Assembly: GCF_009741275.1 (NCBI RefSeq)
Contig: NZ_WOWS01000002.1
Location: forward strand, 62,001-126,000
Length of the DNA stretch: 64,000 nt
Direction of reading: 5' to 3'
Source: Winogradskyella endarachnes
GTDB taxonomy: Bacteria; Bacteroidota; Bacteroidia; Flavobacteriales; Flavobacteriaceae
Shown: positions 9,038-17,074 of the stretch, in pieces
Layout: the number at the start of each line of letters is the position of its first letter
How positions within the stretch are numbered: the first letter of the stretch is position 1
Notes under the pieces: model-generated
Told to the model about the DNA's origin: nothing
The model's input: only the letters and a program-made list of their open reading frames with translations
The model's database searches: none
Translations under genes and position numbers: made by a program

Positions 9038-10198
9038 ATGAAAAAAATTCAAATGGTTGACCTTCAAAGTCAATATGCAAAAATAAAAGATGTTGTAGAT
9101 CCTTCAATTGCAGAAGTTATGGAAAGTGCGGCATTTATCAATGGACCAAAAGTACATCAGTTTCAAAAAAACTTAGAAGATTACCTAGGTGTAAAACATG
9201 TTATACCTTGTGCTAATGGTACAGATGCTTTGCAAATTGCAATGATGGGTTTGGGCTTAAAGCCTGGTGATGAGGTGATAACAGCAGATTTTACGTTTGC
9301 AGCAACAGTAGAGGTTATCGCTTTGTTACAATTAACACCAGTATTAGTTGATGTGGATCCTGTATCATTTAATATTGATGTAGAAGCGATTAAAAAAGCA
9401 ATAACACCAAAAACAAAAGCTATTGTGCCTGTACATTTATTTGGTTTGCCTGCCAATATGGATGCTATAATGGATTTAGCTAAAGAACATAATTTATATG
9501 TAATAGAAGATAATGCCCAAGGCATTGGAGCAGATTACACGCATAAAGATGGTACTAAAACTAAGACAGGTGCTATTGGTCATGCTGCGAGCACATCATT
9601 TTTTCCATCTAAAAATTTAGGTTGTTATGGTGATGGTGGTGCCATTTTTACAAATGATGATGATTTAGCGCATACCATTAGAGGTATTGTAAATCATGGC
9701 ATGTACAAACGTTATCATCATGATGTTGTAGGTGTAAATTCTAGATTAGATTCTATACAAGCCGCAGTTTTAGATGCAAAATTACCACATCTCGATACGT
9801 ACAATGCAAAACGACGTGATGCAGCTAGAAAATATAATGAAGCATTTAATAATCATCCAAAAATCACTATTCCAACAGGAAGAGACGTTTGTGATGGTAT
9901 TTGTGATGTTTGTGATTGCCATGTATTTCACCAATATACATTAAATTTAAAAGATGTAGATCGTGATGCTTTGGTGGCCCATTTACAAGAAAATAATATT
10001 CCATGTGGTGTGTATTATCCAATTCCTCTTCACAGACAAAAAGCGTATTTAGATCAGCGTTACAATGAATCTGATTTTACAGTTACTAATCAGCTTGTTA
10101 ATTCGGTTATTTCATTACCAATGCATACCGAATTAGAAGATGATCAAATTGAATTTATAACTAGTACAGTTCTTAATTTTATAAATAACAAATCTTAA
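9038..10198 (+). CDS. DegT/DnrJ/EryC1/StrS family PLP-dependent sugar aminotransferase
   Basis: 386 residues. The fold-type I aminotransferase of nucleotide-sugar metabolism is clear: QYAKIKD, ANGTDALQIAM, FTFAATVEVI, PVHLFGLPANMD, EDNAQGIGA, and the PLP lysine Lys192 in FFPSKNLGCYGDGGA. The family aminates 3- or 4-keto-UDP-sugars for surface polysaccharides or glycoproteins. An odd feature is four cysteines in ten residues (285, 289, 292, 294) just before HVFHQYT. galE follows after 3 nt, so the two are co-translated and probably serve cell-surface glycan synthesis. Confidence 0.9.
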   Translation: MKKIQMVDLQSQYAKIKDVVDPSIAEVMESAAFINGPKVHQFQKNLEDYLGVKHVIPCANGTDALQIAMMGLGLKPGDEVITADFTFAATVEVIALLQLTPVLVDVDPVSFNIDVEAIKKAITPKTKAIVPVHLFGLPANMDAIMDLAKEHNLYVIEDNAQGIGADYTHKDGTKTKTGAIGHAASTSFFPSKNLGCYGDGGAIFTNDDDLAHTIRGIVNHGMYKRYHHDVVGVNSRLDSIQAAVLDAKLPHLDTYNAKRRDAARKYNEAFNNHPKITIPTGRDVCDGICDVCDCHVFHQYTLNLKDVDRDALVAHLQENNIPCGVYYPIPLHRQKAYLDQRYNESDFTVTNQLVNSVISLPMHTELEDDQIEFITSTVLNFINNKS

Positions 10199-10201
10199 AA
10201 T

Positions 10202-11221
10202 ATGAAAATATTAGTAACAGGAGGTTTAGGTTTTATTGGTTCTCACACCGTTGTAGAATTACAAAACGAAGGTTATGAGGTGGTTATTATAGATAATTTA
10301 TCTAATTCTTCCGTTGATGTTTTAGATGGCATTACTGCAATAACCAATAAAAAACCAATTTTTGAAAAATTAGATTTAAAAGTAAAACAAGACGTTCAAG
10401 ATTTTTTTAAGCGTCATAACGATATTGTTGGTGTTATTCATTTTGCTGCCAGTAAAGCCGTTGGAGAGAGTGTTGCAGAACCATTAATGTATTATGAAAA
10501 TAATATAACGACTTTGGTGTACATGCTTCAAGAATTAAGTGGTTTAGGTAAAAAGAATTTTATATTTAGTTCCTCTTGTACAGTTTATGGACAAGCAGAT
10601 AAACTACCAATTACGGAAAACGCACCTGTTAAACCAGCAGAATCCCCTTATGGTAATACTAAACAAGTTGGTGAAGAAATTATAAGAGACACCTGTAACA
10701 TTAATAAGGAGGTTAATGCAATTGCATTACGTTATTTTAACCCAATTGGTGCACATCCTTCTGCAAATATTGGTGAATTGCCAATTGGAGTTCCCCAAAA
10801 TTTAGTGCCTTACATAACACAAACAGGTGTAGGTTTAAGAGAACAGCTTTCTGTGTTTGGTGGTGATTATCCAACATCAGACGGTACATGTGTTAGAGAT
10901 TATATACATGTTGTAGATTTGGCAAAAGCACATGTTGTGGCTTTACAACGTTTATTAAATGAGAATAATGAAACCAATTTTGAGTTTTTTAATCTCGGAA
11001 CAGGAAAGGGAAGTACGGTTTTAGAAGCCATCCAATCTTTTGAAAAAGTTTCTGGTAAAGCTTTAAATTATAAAATTGTAGATAGAAGAGAAGGTGATGT
11101 AACTGCAGCTTATGCAGATACTGCTAAGGCTTTAAATGTTTTGGGTTGGAAAACGGAATTAACATTAGATGACGCCATGGATTCTGCCTGGAAATGGGAA
11201 CAGAAAATAAGAAACAAATAA
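10202..11221 (+). CDS. galE: UDP-glucose 4-epimerase
   Basis: 339 residues, the usual GalE length. NAD-binding GGLGFIGSH is at residues 7-15, then VIHFAASKAVGESV, SSSCTVYG and the catalytic YGNTK. RYFNPIGAH and VRDYIHVVDLAKAH are GalE hallmarks, separating it from dehydratases. It interconverts UDP-glucose and UDP-galactose (possibly the N-acetyl forms) in the cytoplasm. It is coupled to the DegT aminotransferase upstream; the amidohydrolase begins 13 nt after its stop. Confidence 0.95.
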   Translation: MKILVTGGLGFIGSHTVVELQNEGYEVVIIDNLSNSSVDVLDGITAITNKKPIFEKLDLKVKQDVQDFFKRHNDIVGVIHFAASKAVGESVAEPLMYYENNITTLVYMLQELSGLGKKNFIFSSSCTVYGQADKLPITENAPVKPAESPYGNTKQVGEEIIRDTCNINKEVNAIALRYFNPIGAHPSANIGELPIGVPQNLVPYITQTGVGLREQLSVFGGDYPTSDGTCVRDYIHVVDLAKAHVVALQRLLNENNETNFEFFNLGTGKGSTVLEAIQSFEKVSGKALNYKIVDRREGDVTAAYADTAKALNVLGWKTELTLDDAMDSAWKWEQKIRNK

Positions 11222-11234
11222 TTATTTATTTATT

Positions 11235-12512
11235 ATGAAAACTATACTCAGAATTTTAGTGTTTATGTCTGCTTTGTCCATATCAGCACAAAGTACGTAT
11301 CTACATTGCGGAAAATTAATAGACACTAAATCTGGGAAAGTTTTAAGCGAAAAAACAATTGTAGTTTCTGGTAAAAAAATTATTTCGGTAGAAAATGGAT
11401 ATATAACTCCAAACAATGCAGAGGATATTACTGTAGATTTAAAATCTAAAACCGTAATGCCCGGATTAATAGATATGCATGTTCATATTGAAGGCGAAAC
11501 AAATCCTAAATCTTATCTAGAAGATTATACCCTTAATGATGCAGACATTGCTTTTAATTCGGTGAAGTATGCTAAAGTCACTTTAATGAGTGGCTTTACA
11601 ACCGTTAGAGATTTAGGTGGTTCTGGTGTAAATGTAGCGCTTAGAAATGCTATAAATGCAGGTAAAATTGAAGGCCCAAGAATTTTTACAGCCGAAAAAG
11701 CTTTAGCAACAACAGGTGGACATGCAGACCCAACCAATGGCGCTAAGAAAAGCATTATGGGAAATCCTGGACCTAAAGAAGGTGTGGTTAATGGTGTAGA
11801 AGATGCAAAAAAAGCCGTAAGACAACGTTATAAAAATGGAGCAGATTTAATAAAAATTACAGCCACAGGAGGTGTGCTTAGTGTCGCTAAGAGTGGGGAA
11901 AATCCTCAATTTACAGTTGAAGAAATAAAGGCTATTTGTGATACTGCTAAAGATTACGGATTTCATGTTGCGGCTCATGCACATGGAGATGAAGGCATGC
12001 AACGCGCTATATTAGGAGGTGTTAAAACCATTGAGCATGGTACGTTAATGAGTGCTGAGACTATGGAGTTAATGAAAAAACACGATGTGTATTTAGTACC
12101 AACAATTACAGCTGGTAAATTTGTTTCAGAAAAAGCTCAAATTGATGGCTATTATCCAGAAATTATTGTGCCTAAAGCTTTAGATATTGGACCTAAAATT
12201 CAAAAAATGTTTGGCAGAGCTTATAAAGCTGGTGTTGGCATTGCTTTTGGTACTGATGCAGCTGTGTTTTATCATGGCGATAATGGTAAAGAATTTGGGT
12301 ATATGGTTGAAGCCGGAATGCCAGCAATGGAGACTATACAGAGTGCTACAATTACTAATGCTATGTTACTAAAATTAGACGAAGAAATTGGGCAAATTAA
12401 ATCGGGTTATATCGCAGATATTATTGCTGTAAATGAAAACCCTATTACTACAATTTCTACAATGGAAAATGTCACTTTTGTAATGAAAGAAGGTGTGATT
12501 TATAAAAAGTAA
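11235..12512 (+). CDS. Exported amidohydrolase (imidazolonepropionase/prolidase-like)
   Basis: 425 residues with a signal peptide (ALSISAQS cleavage region), so periplasmic. The metal-dependent hydrolase fold is shown by PGLIDMHVHIEGE (first two His ligands), GFTTVRDLGGSG, KITATGGVLS, HVAAHAHGDEGMQRA, GVKTIEHGT and AFGTDAAVF (final Asp). This arrangement matches the Xaa-Pro/Xaa-Lys dipeptidase branch of the amidohydrolase superfamily, but the substrate cannot be told from sequence. It follows galE by 13 nt and may be read through from that operon. Confidence 0.9.
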   Translation: MKTILRILVFMSALSISAQSTYLHCGKLIDTKSGKVLSEKTIVVSGKKIISVENGYITPNNAEDITVDLKSKTVMPGLIDMHVHIEGETNPKSYLEDYTLNDADIAFNSVKYAKVTLMSGFTTVRDLGGSGVNVALRNAINAGKIEGPRIFTAEKALATTGGHADPTNGAKKSIMGNPGPKEGVVNGVEDAKKAVRQRYKNGADLIKITATGGVLSVAKSGENPQFTVEEIKAICDTAKDYGFHVAAHAHGDEGMQRAILGGVKTIEHGTLMSAETMELMKKHDVYLVPTITAGKFVSEKAQIDGYYPEIIVPKALDIGPKIQKMFGRAYKAGVGIAFGTDAAVFYHGDNGKEFGYMVEAGMPAMETIQSATITNAMLLKLDEEIGQIKSGYIADIIAVNENPITTISTMENVTFVMKEGVIYKK

Positions 12513-12636
12513 CAATTCTTCTCATTATGAGATATTCATCTTAACCAATTGAGATTACTTATGCTTTAAGTGTTTGGTGAATTGATTTAACATACCATAT
12601 TACTTAAAGATTTAATTAGGTTTTAACGTTTATAAC

Positions 12637-12680
12637 TTGGTGTTGGTTATCATTCTTTGTTGCTTTGCATAGAATGATAA
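12637..12680 (+). promoter_or_regulatory. Promoter overlapped by a 10-bp inverted repeat (possible operator)
   Basis: TTG (12637-12639), 20 nt, then TTGCTTTG (12660-12667) resembles a Bacteroidota promoter with one mismatch. TTATCATTCT (12647-12656) and AGAATGATAA (12671-12680) form a perfect inverted repeat that brackets the -7 element and ends just before the next ORF. It could be a repressor site or, if transcribed, a hairpin. Confidence 0.45.
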
Positions 12681-12689
12681 TTGAGAAAC

Positions 12690-12881
12690 ATGAAATTGAT
12701 AAGTATTAAAAGAGAGACCAAAACAGAAGGTCGTTTCACTAAGAAAATGGGTGTTCTACTCACTGAAGTTACCTATATTAAAAAGCAATTTTTAAATATA
12801 CCTTATAAAACTTTACATAAATATCGCGAGACGTATTATGGAGAAGTTAAAGATTGTGAAGATTGCCAATTGGCGCGCTAA
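12690..12881 (+). CDS. Small basic protein of unknown function (63 aa)
   Basis: I choose ATG 12690 over the TTG three codons upstream, giving MKLISIKRET and 63 residues. The protein is rich in Lys, Arg and Tyr, has no membrane segment, and ends with a cysteine pair, KDCEDCQLAR. It contains IKRETKTEGRFTKKMG. I recall similar short hypothetical proteins in flavobacteria but cannot name a family. It has its own promoter-like sequence with an inverted repeat, and it converges on lspA 31 nt away. It could be a small nucleic-acid-binding or metal-binding protein; this is a guess from composition only. Confidence 0.6.
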   Translation: MKLISIKRETKTEGRFTKKMGVLLTEVTYIKKQFLNIPYKTLHKYRETYYGEVKDCEDCQLAR

Positions 12882-12912
12882 TCACCAATGTTTCTAGTTT
12901 TATTATAACTGA

Positions 12913-13416
12913 TTATTTAGACTCTGTAAGTACTTTTTCTTTGTTTCGGTTTAAAAAACCACTAAGTAAAAGCATTACCATACCTGCTGATACAGAAAGG
13001 TCAGCGACATTAAAAATACCAGTTTTAAAAATGCCTCCTAAGTCTATAAAGAAGAAGTCGGTAACTTGGCCAAATGCAATACGGTCAAAAACGTTTGCAA
13101 TTCCACCACCAACAATACAGCAGAAAGCGATAAGACTTAGTCTATCTAATTCTTTAGTTTTTACAATGTAATACACTACATAGCCTAAAACTATAGTTGG
13201 TAATATTAATAAAAAAATTAACCTAAGTGTCGGATTCATATCGCTTCCCATACCCAAAAAAGCACCTTTGTTCTCTACCCAAATTAACTGAAAGTAGGAG
13301 CCAATTACATCAATTTGTTCTTTAAAAGTTAAGGTTTTGCGCACAATAACTTTAGAAATTTGATCTATAGCAATATTGAAAATAATAAGCAGAGTAATGA
13401 ATAAGTTTCTATTCAA
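12913..13416 (-). CDS. lspA: Lipoprotein signal peptidase (signal peptidase II)
   Basis: 167 residues with four predicted membrane segments. The aspartic-protease residues are in GGGIANVFDRIAFGQVTDF and FNVADLSVSAG, both hallmarks of LspA; VENKGAFLG is the third conserved block. It cleaves prolipoprotein signal peptides in the inner membrane after lipidation, which suits the several lipoproteins in this window. The start is TTG at 13416: no ATG occurs between it and the in-frame stop upstream. It lies 11 nt after fabD and is probably co-transcribed with it. Confidence 0.93.
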   Translation of the reverse strand: MNRNLFITLLIIFNIAIDQISKVIVRKTLTFKEQIDVIGSYFQLIWVENKGAFLGMGSDMNPTLRLIFLLILPTIVLGYVVYYIVKTKELDRLSLIAFCCIVGGGIANVFDRIAFGQVTDFFFIDLGGIFKTGIFNVADLSVSAGMVMLLLSGFLNRNKEKVLTESK

Positions 13417-13427
13417 AGCAGTAGATT

Positions 13428-14321
13428 TTATGCGTTAGTTTCAAAAGTTGCAGAAGCTGTTTCTGATGCTCTGTTTATCTTCTTAACTAAGCCTTGTAAA
13501 ACTTTGCCAGGACCTACTTCAGTAAAACTTGTAGCACCATCTTTAATCATTTGTTGTACAGATTGTGTCCAACGCACAGGAGCCGTTAACTGAGAAATTA
13601 AATTAGCCTTTATTTCATTTTCATCTGTAATTGCTGTCGCTGTTACATTTTGATATACAGGGCAATTAGGTTTGCTAAAAGTTGTGCTTTCAATAGCAGC
13701 AGCAAGCTCTTCTCTAGCAGGTTCCATTAATGGTGAGTGAAACGCACCTCCAACAGGTAAAACTAAAGCACGTCTGGCACCAGCCTCTTTCATAGCTACA
13801 CATGCTTTATTTATAGCATCTACTTCGCCAGAAATTACTAACTGACCAGGACAGTTATAGTTGGCAGCAACCACAACACCTTCAATTTGAGCACAAACGT
13901 TTTCTACAATTTCATCTTCTAGTCCTAAAACTGCAGCCATAGTACTTGGTTGAATTTCACAAGCTTTTTGCATAGCTTCAGCACGTTGGGAGACTAGTTT
14001 TAATCCATCTTCAAAAGTTAATGCACCTGCAGCAACCAAAGCAGAAAATTCTCCTAGTGAGTGACCAGCAACCATATCTGGTTTAATAGAGTCGCCTAAC
14101 GTTTTTGCTAAAATTACAGAATGCAAAAATATAGCAGGCTGTGTTACTTTTGTCTGTTTTAAGTCTTCAGCGGAACCTTCAAACATTACATCTGTGATTG
14201 AAAATCCTAAAATATCATTAGCTTTTTCAAATAATTCTTGTGCAATAGGTGAGTTTTCGTATAAATCTAATCCCATTCCTGAGAATTGAGCACCTTGCCC
14301 TGGAAATATATATGCTTTCAT
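13428..14321 (-). CDS. fabD: Malonyl-CoA:ACP transacylase
   Basis: 297 residues. FPGQGAQFSGMG at the N-terminus and GHSLGEF with nucleophile Ser88 are FabD hallmarks; QRAEAMQKA carries the substrate arginine, and GGAFHSPLM the catalytic His. The enzyme loads malonyl groups on acyl carrier protein for fatty acid synthesis in the cytoplasm. Length is normal and there is no sign of a polyketide-synthase context. A -7-like element lies 21 nt upstream of the start, and lspA follows closely. Confidence 0.95.
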   Translation of the reverse strand: MKAYIFPGQGAQFSGMGLDLYENSPIAQELFEKANDILGFSITDVMFEGSAEDLKQTKVTQPAIFLHSVILAKTLGDSIKPDMVAGHSLGEFSALVAAGALTFEDGLKLVSQRAEAMQKACEIQPSTMAAVLGLEDEIVENVCAQIEGVVVAANYNCPGQLVISGEVDAINKACVAMKEAGARRALVLPVGGAFHSPLMEPAREELAAAIESTTFSKPNCPVYQNVTATAITDENEIKANLISQLTAPVRWTQSVQQMIKDGATSFTEVGPGKVLQGLVKKINRASETASATFETNA

Positions 14322-14341
14322 TGGTTGTGATTTTAGTTATG

Positions 14342-14349
14342 CAAAAATA
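14342..14349 (-). promoter_or_regulatory. -7 element for fabD-lspA
   Basis: Read on the minus strand the bases are TATTTTTG, a perfect TAnnTTTG match, 21 nt before the fabD ATG. No clear TTG is seen at the -33 position. Confidence 0.45.
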
Positions 14350-14388
14350 GGAATAATATCTTTAAACGTAATTAATTCTTTATTTCCA

Positions 14389-15942
14389 TTAAGAGCACGC
14401 GGCTTCAGCACAACGCTCACCATCCATAGCTGCAGATATGATACCACCAGCATAACCACCACCTTCTCCACATGGAAATAAATTAGCAATTTCTGGATGC
14501 TCTAAAGTTTCTGTTCTTGGAATACTCACAGGAGATGAGGTTCTAGATTCTACACCAATAATATTAGCTTCTTCGGTGTAATACCCTTTCATTTTTTGAC
14601 CAAATGCTTTAAAACCTTTTCGTAGTGAACCACCTATTATTTTTGGTAATAAAGAGTGTAAAGGTGCAGATTTTAAACCTGGTTGATATGAAGTTTCGTT
14701 TAAACTGGTTGATGTTTTGCCTTCCACAAAATCCGTTAGCTTTTGTGCAGGCGCAGATTGTTTTCTGCCTCCAGCGGTAAAGGCTAAACGTTCTAAATCT
14801 TTCTGATATTCTAAAGCTTTTAGAGCACCAAAATGTTTGTATTTATATAAATCTTTATCTGCATTTATTTCGGTAACAATACCAGAATTAGCAAATTTAT
14901 TATTTCGTTTAGAAGGGGACATTCCATTAACTACAACTTCTCCATTTGCTGTTGCAGCAGGTACAATAAAACCACCAGGACACATGCAAAAAGAGTATAC
15001 ACCTCTATGGTTAATTTGTTCTACCAAACTATAAGAAGCCGCTGGTAATAACTCATCTCTAGTTTCGCCTGGGCAATGGTATTGTATACTATCAATAATT
15101 TCTTGTGGATGCTCAACTCTAACTCCCATTGCAAAGGATTTTGCTTCTAGTTTAATTTTTTTGTTATTCAATAAATAAAAAATATCTCTTGCAGAATGAC
15201 CAGTTGCTAAAATTACCTTTTCAACATCAAGTTCTTTTCCATTTAAAAGTTGAAGTGCAACAATCTTATTGTCTTTTAAAGTAAAGTCTGAAACACGAGA
15301 TTCAAAATGAACTTCACCACCAAATTTTAATATAGTTTCACGAATATTAGTGACAACCTTTGGTAATTTATTAGTACCAATATGCGGATGCGCATCTACT
15401 AATATTTGATCCGTTGCACCATGGTACACCAAATTTTCAAATACTCTACGTACATCACCACGTTTTAAACTTCTGGTGTAAAGTTTACCATCAGAGTAAG
15501 TGCCAGCACCACCTTCGCCAAAGCAATAATTAGAATCTTCGTTTACAAGATGATCTTGGTTAATGGCTTTTAAATCGCGTCGTCTATCTTTTACATTTTT
15601 GCCACGTTCTAAAACAATAGGTTTAAAACCTAATTCTATACAACGCAGTGCAGCGTACATGCCGGCTGGTCCAAATCCGATGATATGAATTGGTTTTGCA
15701 TTAGAAACATCTTTATAATTAAAATGATAAGCTGAGGTTTTTGGCATGGGTTCATTAATGTAAACTTCAACCTTGTAATTAAACATGATATTTCGCTTAC
15801 GCGCATCAATAGATTTTCTTAGAATTTTAATTCCAGAAATTTCAGAAGCCTTTATGTCCAAATTATAAGCTGCTTTTTTTAGCAAGCTGTTTGACTGTTT
15901 TTCTTCATGTAAATTAATACGTAATTGTAATGCTCTTATCAT
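14389..15942 (-). CDS. FAD-dependent oxidoreductase (COG2509-type dehydrogenase)
   Basis: 517 residues. The family has an N-terminal domain of about 90 residues (here ALQLRINLHEEKQ... with KSIDARKRNI) before the Rossmann motif GFGPAGMYAALRCIELGFKP. Further blocks are FGEGGAGTYSDGKLYTR, ATGHSARDIFYLL, VRVEHPQ, CMCPGGFIVPA, and the C-terminal GEGGGYAGGIISAAMDG, all typical of these uncharacterised NAD(P)/FAD dehydrogenases. The cysteine-containing CMCPGG is conserved in the family as I know it. The reaction is not established. It stands alone, upstream of fabD on the same strand with about 65 nt between. Confidence 0.88.
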   Translation of the reverse strand: MIRALQLRINLHEEKQSNSLLKKAAYNLDIKASEISGIKILRKSIDARKRNIMFNYKVEVYINEPMPKTSAYHFNYKDVSNAKPIHIIGFGPAGMYAALRCIELGFKPIVLERGKNVKDRRRDLKAINQDHLVNEDSNYCFGEGGAGTYSDGKLYTRSLKRGDVRRVFENLVYHGATDQILVDAHPHIGTNKLPKVVTNIRETILKFGGEVHFESRVSDFTLKDNKIVALQLLNGKELDVEKVILATGHSARDIFYLLNNKKIKLEAKSFAMGVRVEHPQEIIDSIQYHCPGETRDELLPAASYSLVEQINHRGVYSFCMCPGGFIVPAATANGEVVVNGMSPSKRNNKFANSGIVTEINADKDLYKYKHFGALKALEYQKDLERLAFTAGGRKQSAPAQKLTDFVEGKTSTSLNETSYQPGLKSAPLHSLLPKIIGGSLRKGFKAFGQKMKGYYTEEANIIGVESRTSSPVSIPRTETLEHPEIANLFPCGEGGGYAGGIISAAMDGERCAEAACS

Positions 15943-16066
15943 GTAGCGAAATTAATTATAATTATGAAGACTTACAGTTTATCTATCTAAATTTAGATAA
16001 AATGGTTAAGATGTTTTTTAGCTTTATAGATTTTATTATCTTGAAAATTATTAAAAATAATTTCAT

Positions 16067-17074
16067 TTGAGCTGGTTAAAGAAAGACCCTTTACAGATTA
16101 TTGCTTTTCAAGGTTATGGTACTGATTCTCATTTTTATGCGCGCGGAAGAGCATTAGAAGATGAGTCTATAGATTTAGATGAACAGCATATTTGGCATCT
16201 TATTGTAAATACATGGAAGCGTTTTGAAACTGATGAAATTAAAAACGTAGGTGTAAGTATAACCTTGCCAAATAATACCATACTTAAAGGTGTTACTGAT
16301 AATAAAGGGTATTATAAATTTGAAGAAAATTTAGAAAACCTAAAAGCACTTACCAATAAAGAAGGTTGGTTGTCATTTGAGTTGTCTTATGACGATTTAA
16401 AGATTAAACGGATCATACAGAATGAAAATAGATTTCCCGGTGAAATTTTAATTCCGTCCACTAAAGCACAATTTGGCGTAGCGAGTGATATAGATGATAC
16501 CATTTTGCACACAGGTGTGGTGTCTACCTTAAAATGGAAAGTAATTTATAACTCCATTTTTAGACATGCTAAAAATAGAATTCCGTTAGAGGGTGCAGCA
16601 GAATTTTACCATAAACTCCATAAAGGGATATCTGGCGAAAATGCAAACCCCATTTTTTACGTTAGTCATAGTCCATGGAATTTGTATCGTTATTTAGAGT
16701 TGTTTTTGAGACAAAACAAATTTCCTAAAGGCCCAATTTTATTAAGAAGTTTGAGTAATTTTTTAAAGAAAAAGCCTCAAGATGAAAAACCTCAGAAACA
16801 AAAAGAAATTCTTAATCTTTTAAAAACATATCCCAATTTACCGTTTATTTTAATTGGTGATAGTGGTGAGCATGATCCAGACATTTATATGGAAATTGCA
16901 GAAGAATTTCCAAATCGTATTTTAGCAATTTACCTTCGTAGTGTACAACACAAAAAGAAAATGTTGCGTGTAAAAGGTTTGGTAGAAAACTACAAAACTA
17001 CAATGGTTTTAATGGTAGAAAGCAGTGAGCAAGCCATTGAGCACGCCACAAAAAACGGTTTTATAAAATCCTAG
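16067..17074 (+). CDS. App1-like phosphatidate phosphatase domain protein (DUF2183)
   Basis: 335 residues. GYGTDSHFYARGRALED at the N-terminus, LPSTKAQFGVASDIDDT with the HAD-like DxDxT nucleophile near residue 145, then FYVSHSPWNLYRYLELFL and FILIGDSGEHDPDIY match the DUF2183 domain of the yeast App1 phosphatidate phosphatase. It probably dephosphorylates a phospholipid or similar phosphoester. The start is TTG at 16067; a stop codon sits three codons upstream and no ATG is available. Its TAG stop lies in the same CTAG tetranucleotide that encodes the stop of the convergent ppk1. Confidence 0.85.
   Translation: MSWLKKDPLQIIAFQGYGTDSHFYARGRALEDESIDLDEQHIWHLIVNTWKRFETDEIKNVGVSITLPNNTILKGVTDNKGYYKFEENLENLKALTNKEGWLSFELSYDDLKIKRIIQNENRFPGEILIPSTKAQFGVASDIDDTILHTGVVSTLKWKVIYNSIFRHAKNRIPLEGAAEFYHKLHKGISGENANPIFYVSHSPWNLYRYLELFLRQNKFPKGPILLRSLSNFLKKKPQDEKPQKQKEILNLLKTYPNLPFILIGDSGEHDPDIYMEIAEEFPNRILAIYLRSVQHKKKMLRVKGLVENYKTTMVLMVESSEQAIEHATKNGFIKS

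Noticed and set aside
12187..12372. Open frame of 61 codons inside the amidohydrolase
   Set aside because: It overlaps a clear gene in another frame and has no own signals.
12681..12689. TTG as start of the small protein after the amidohydrolase
   Set aside because: The ATG at 12690 is closer to normal, and TTG touches the inverted repeat.
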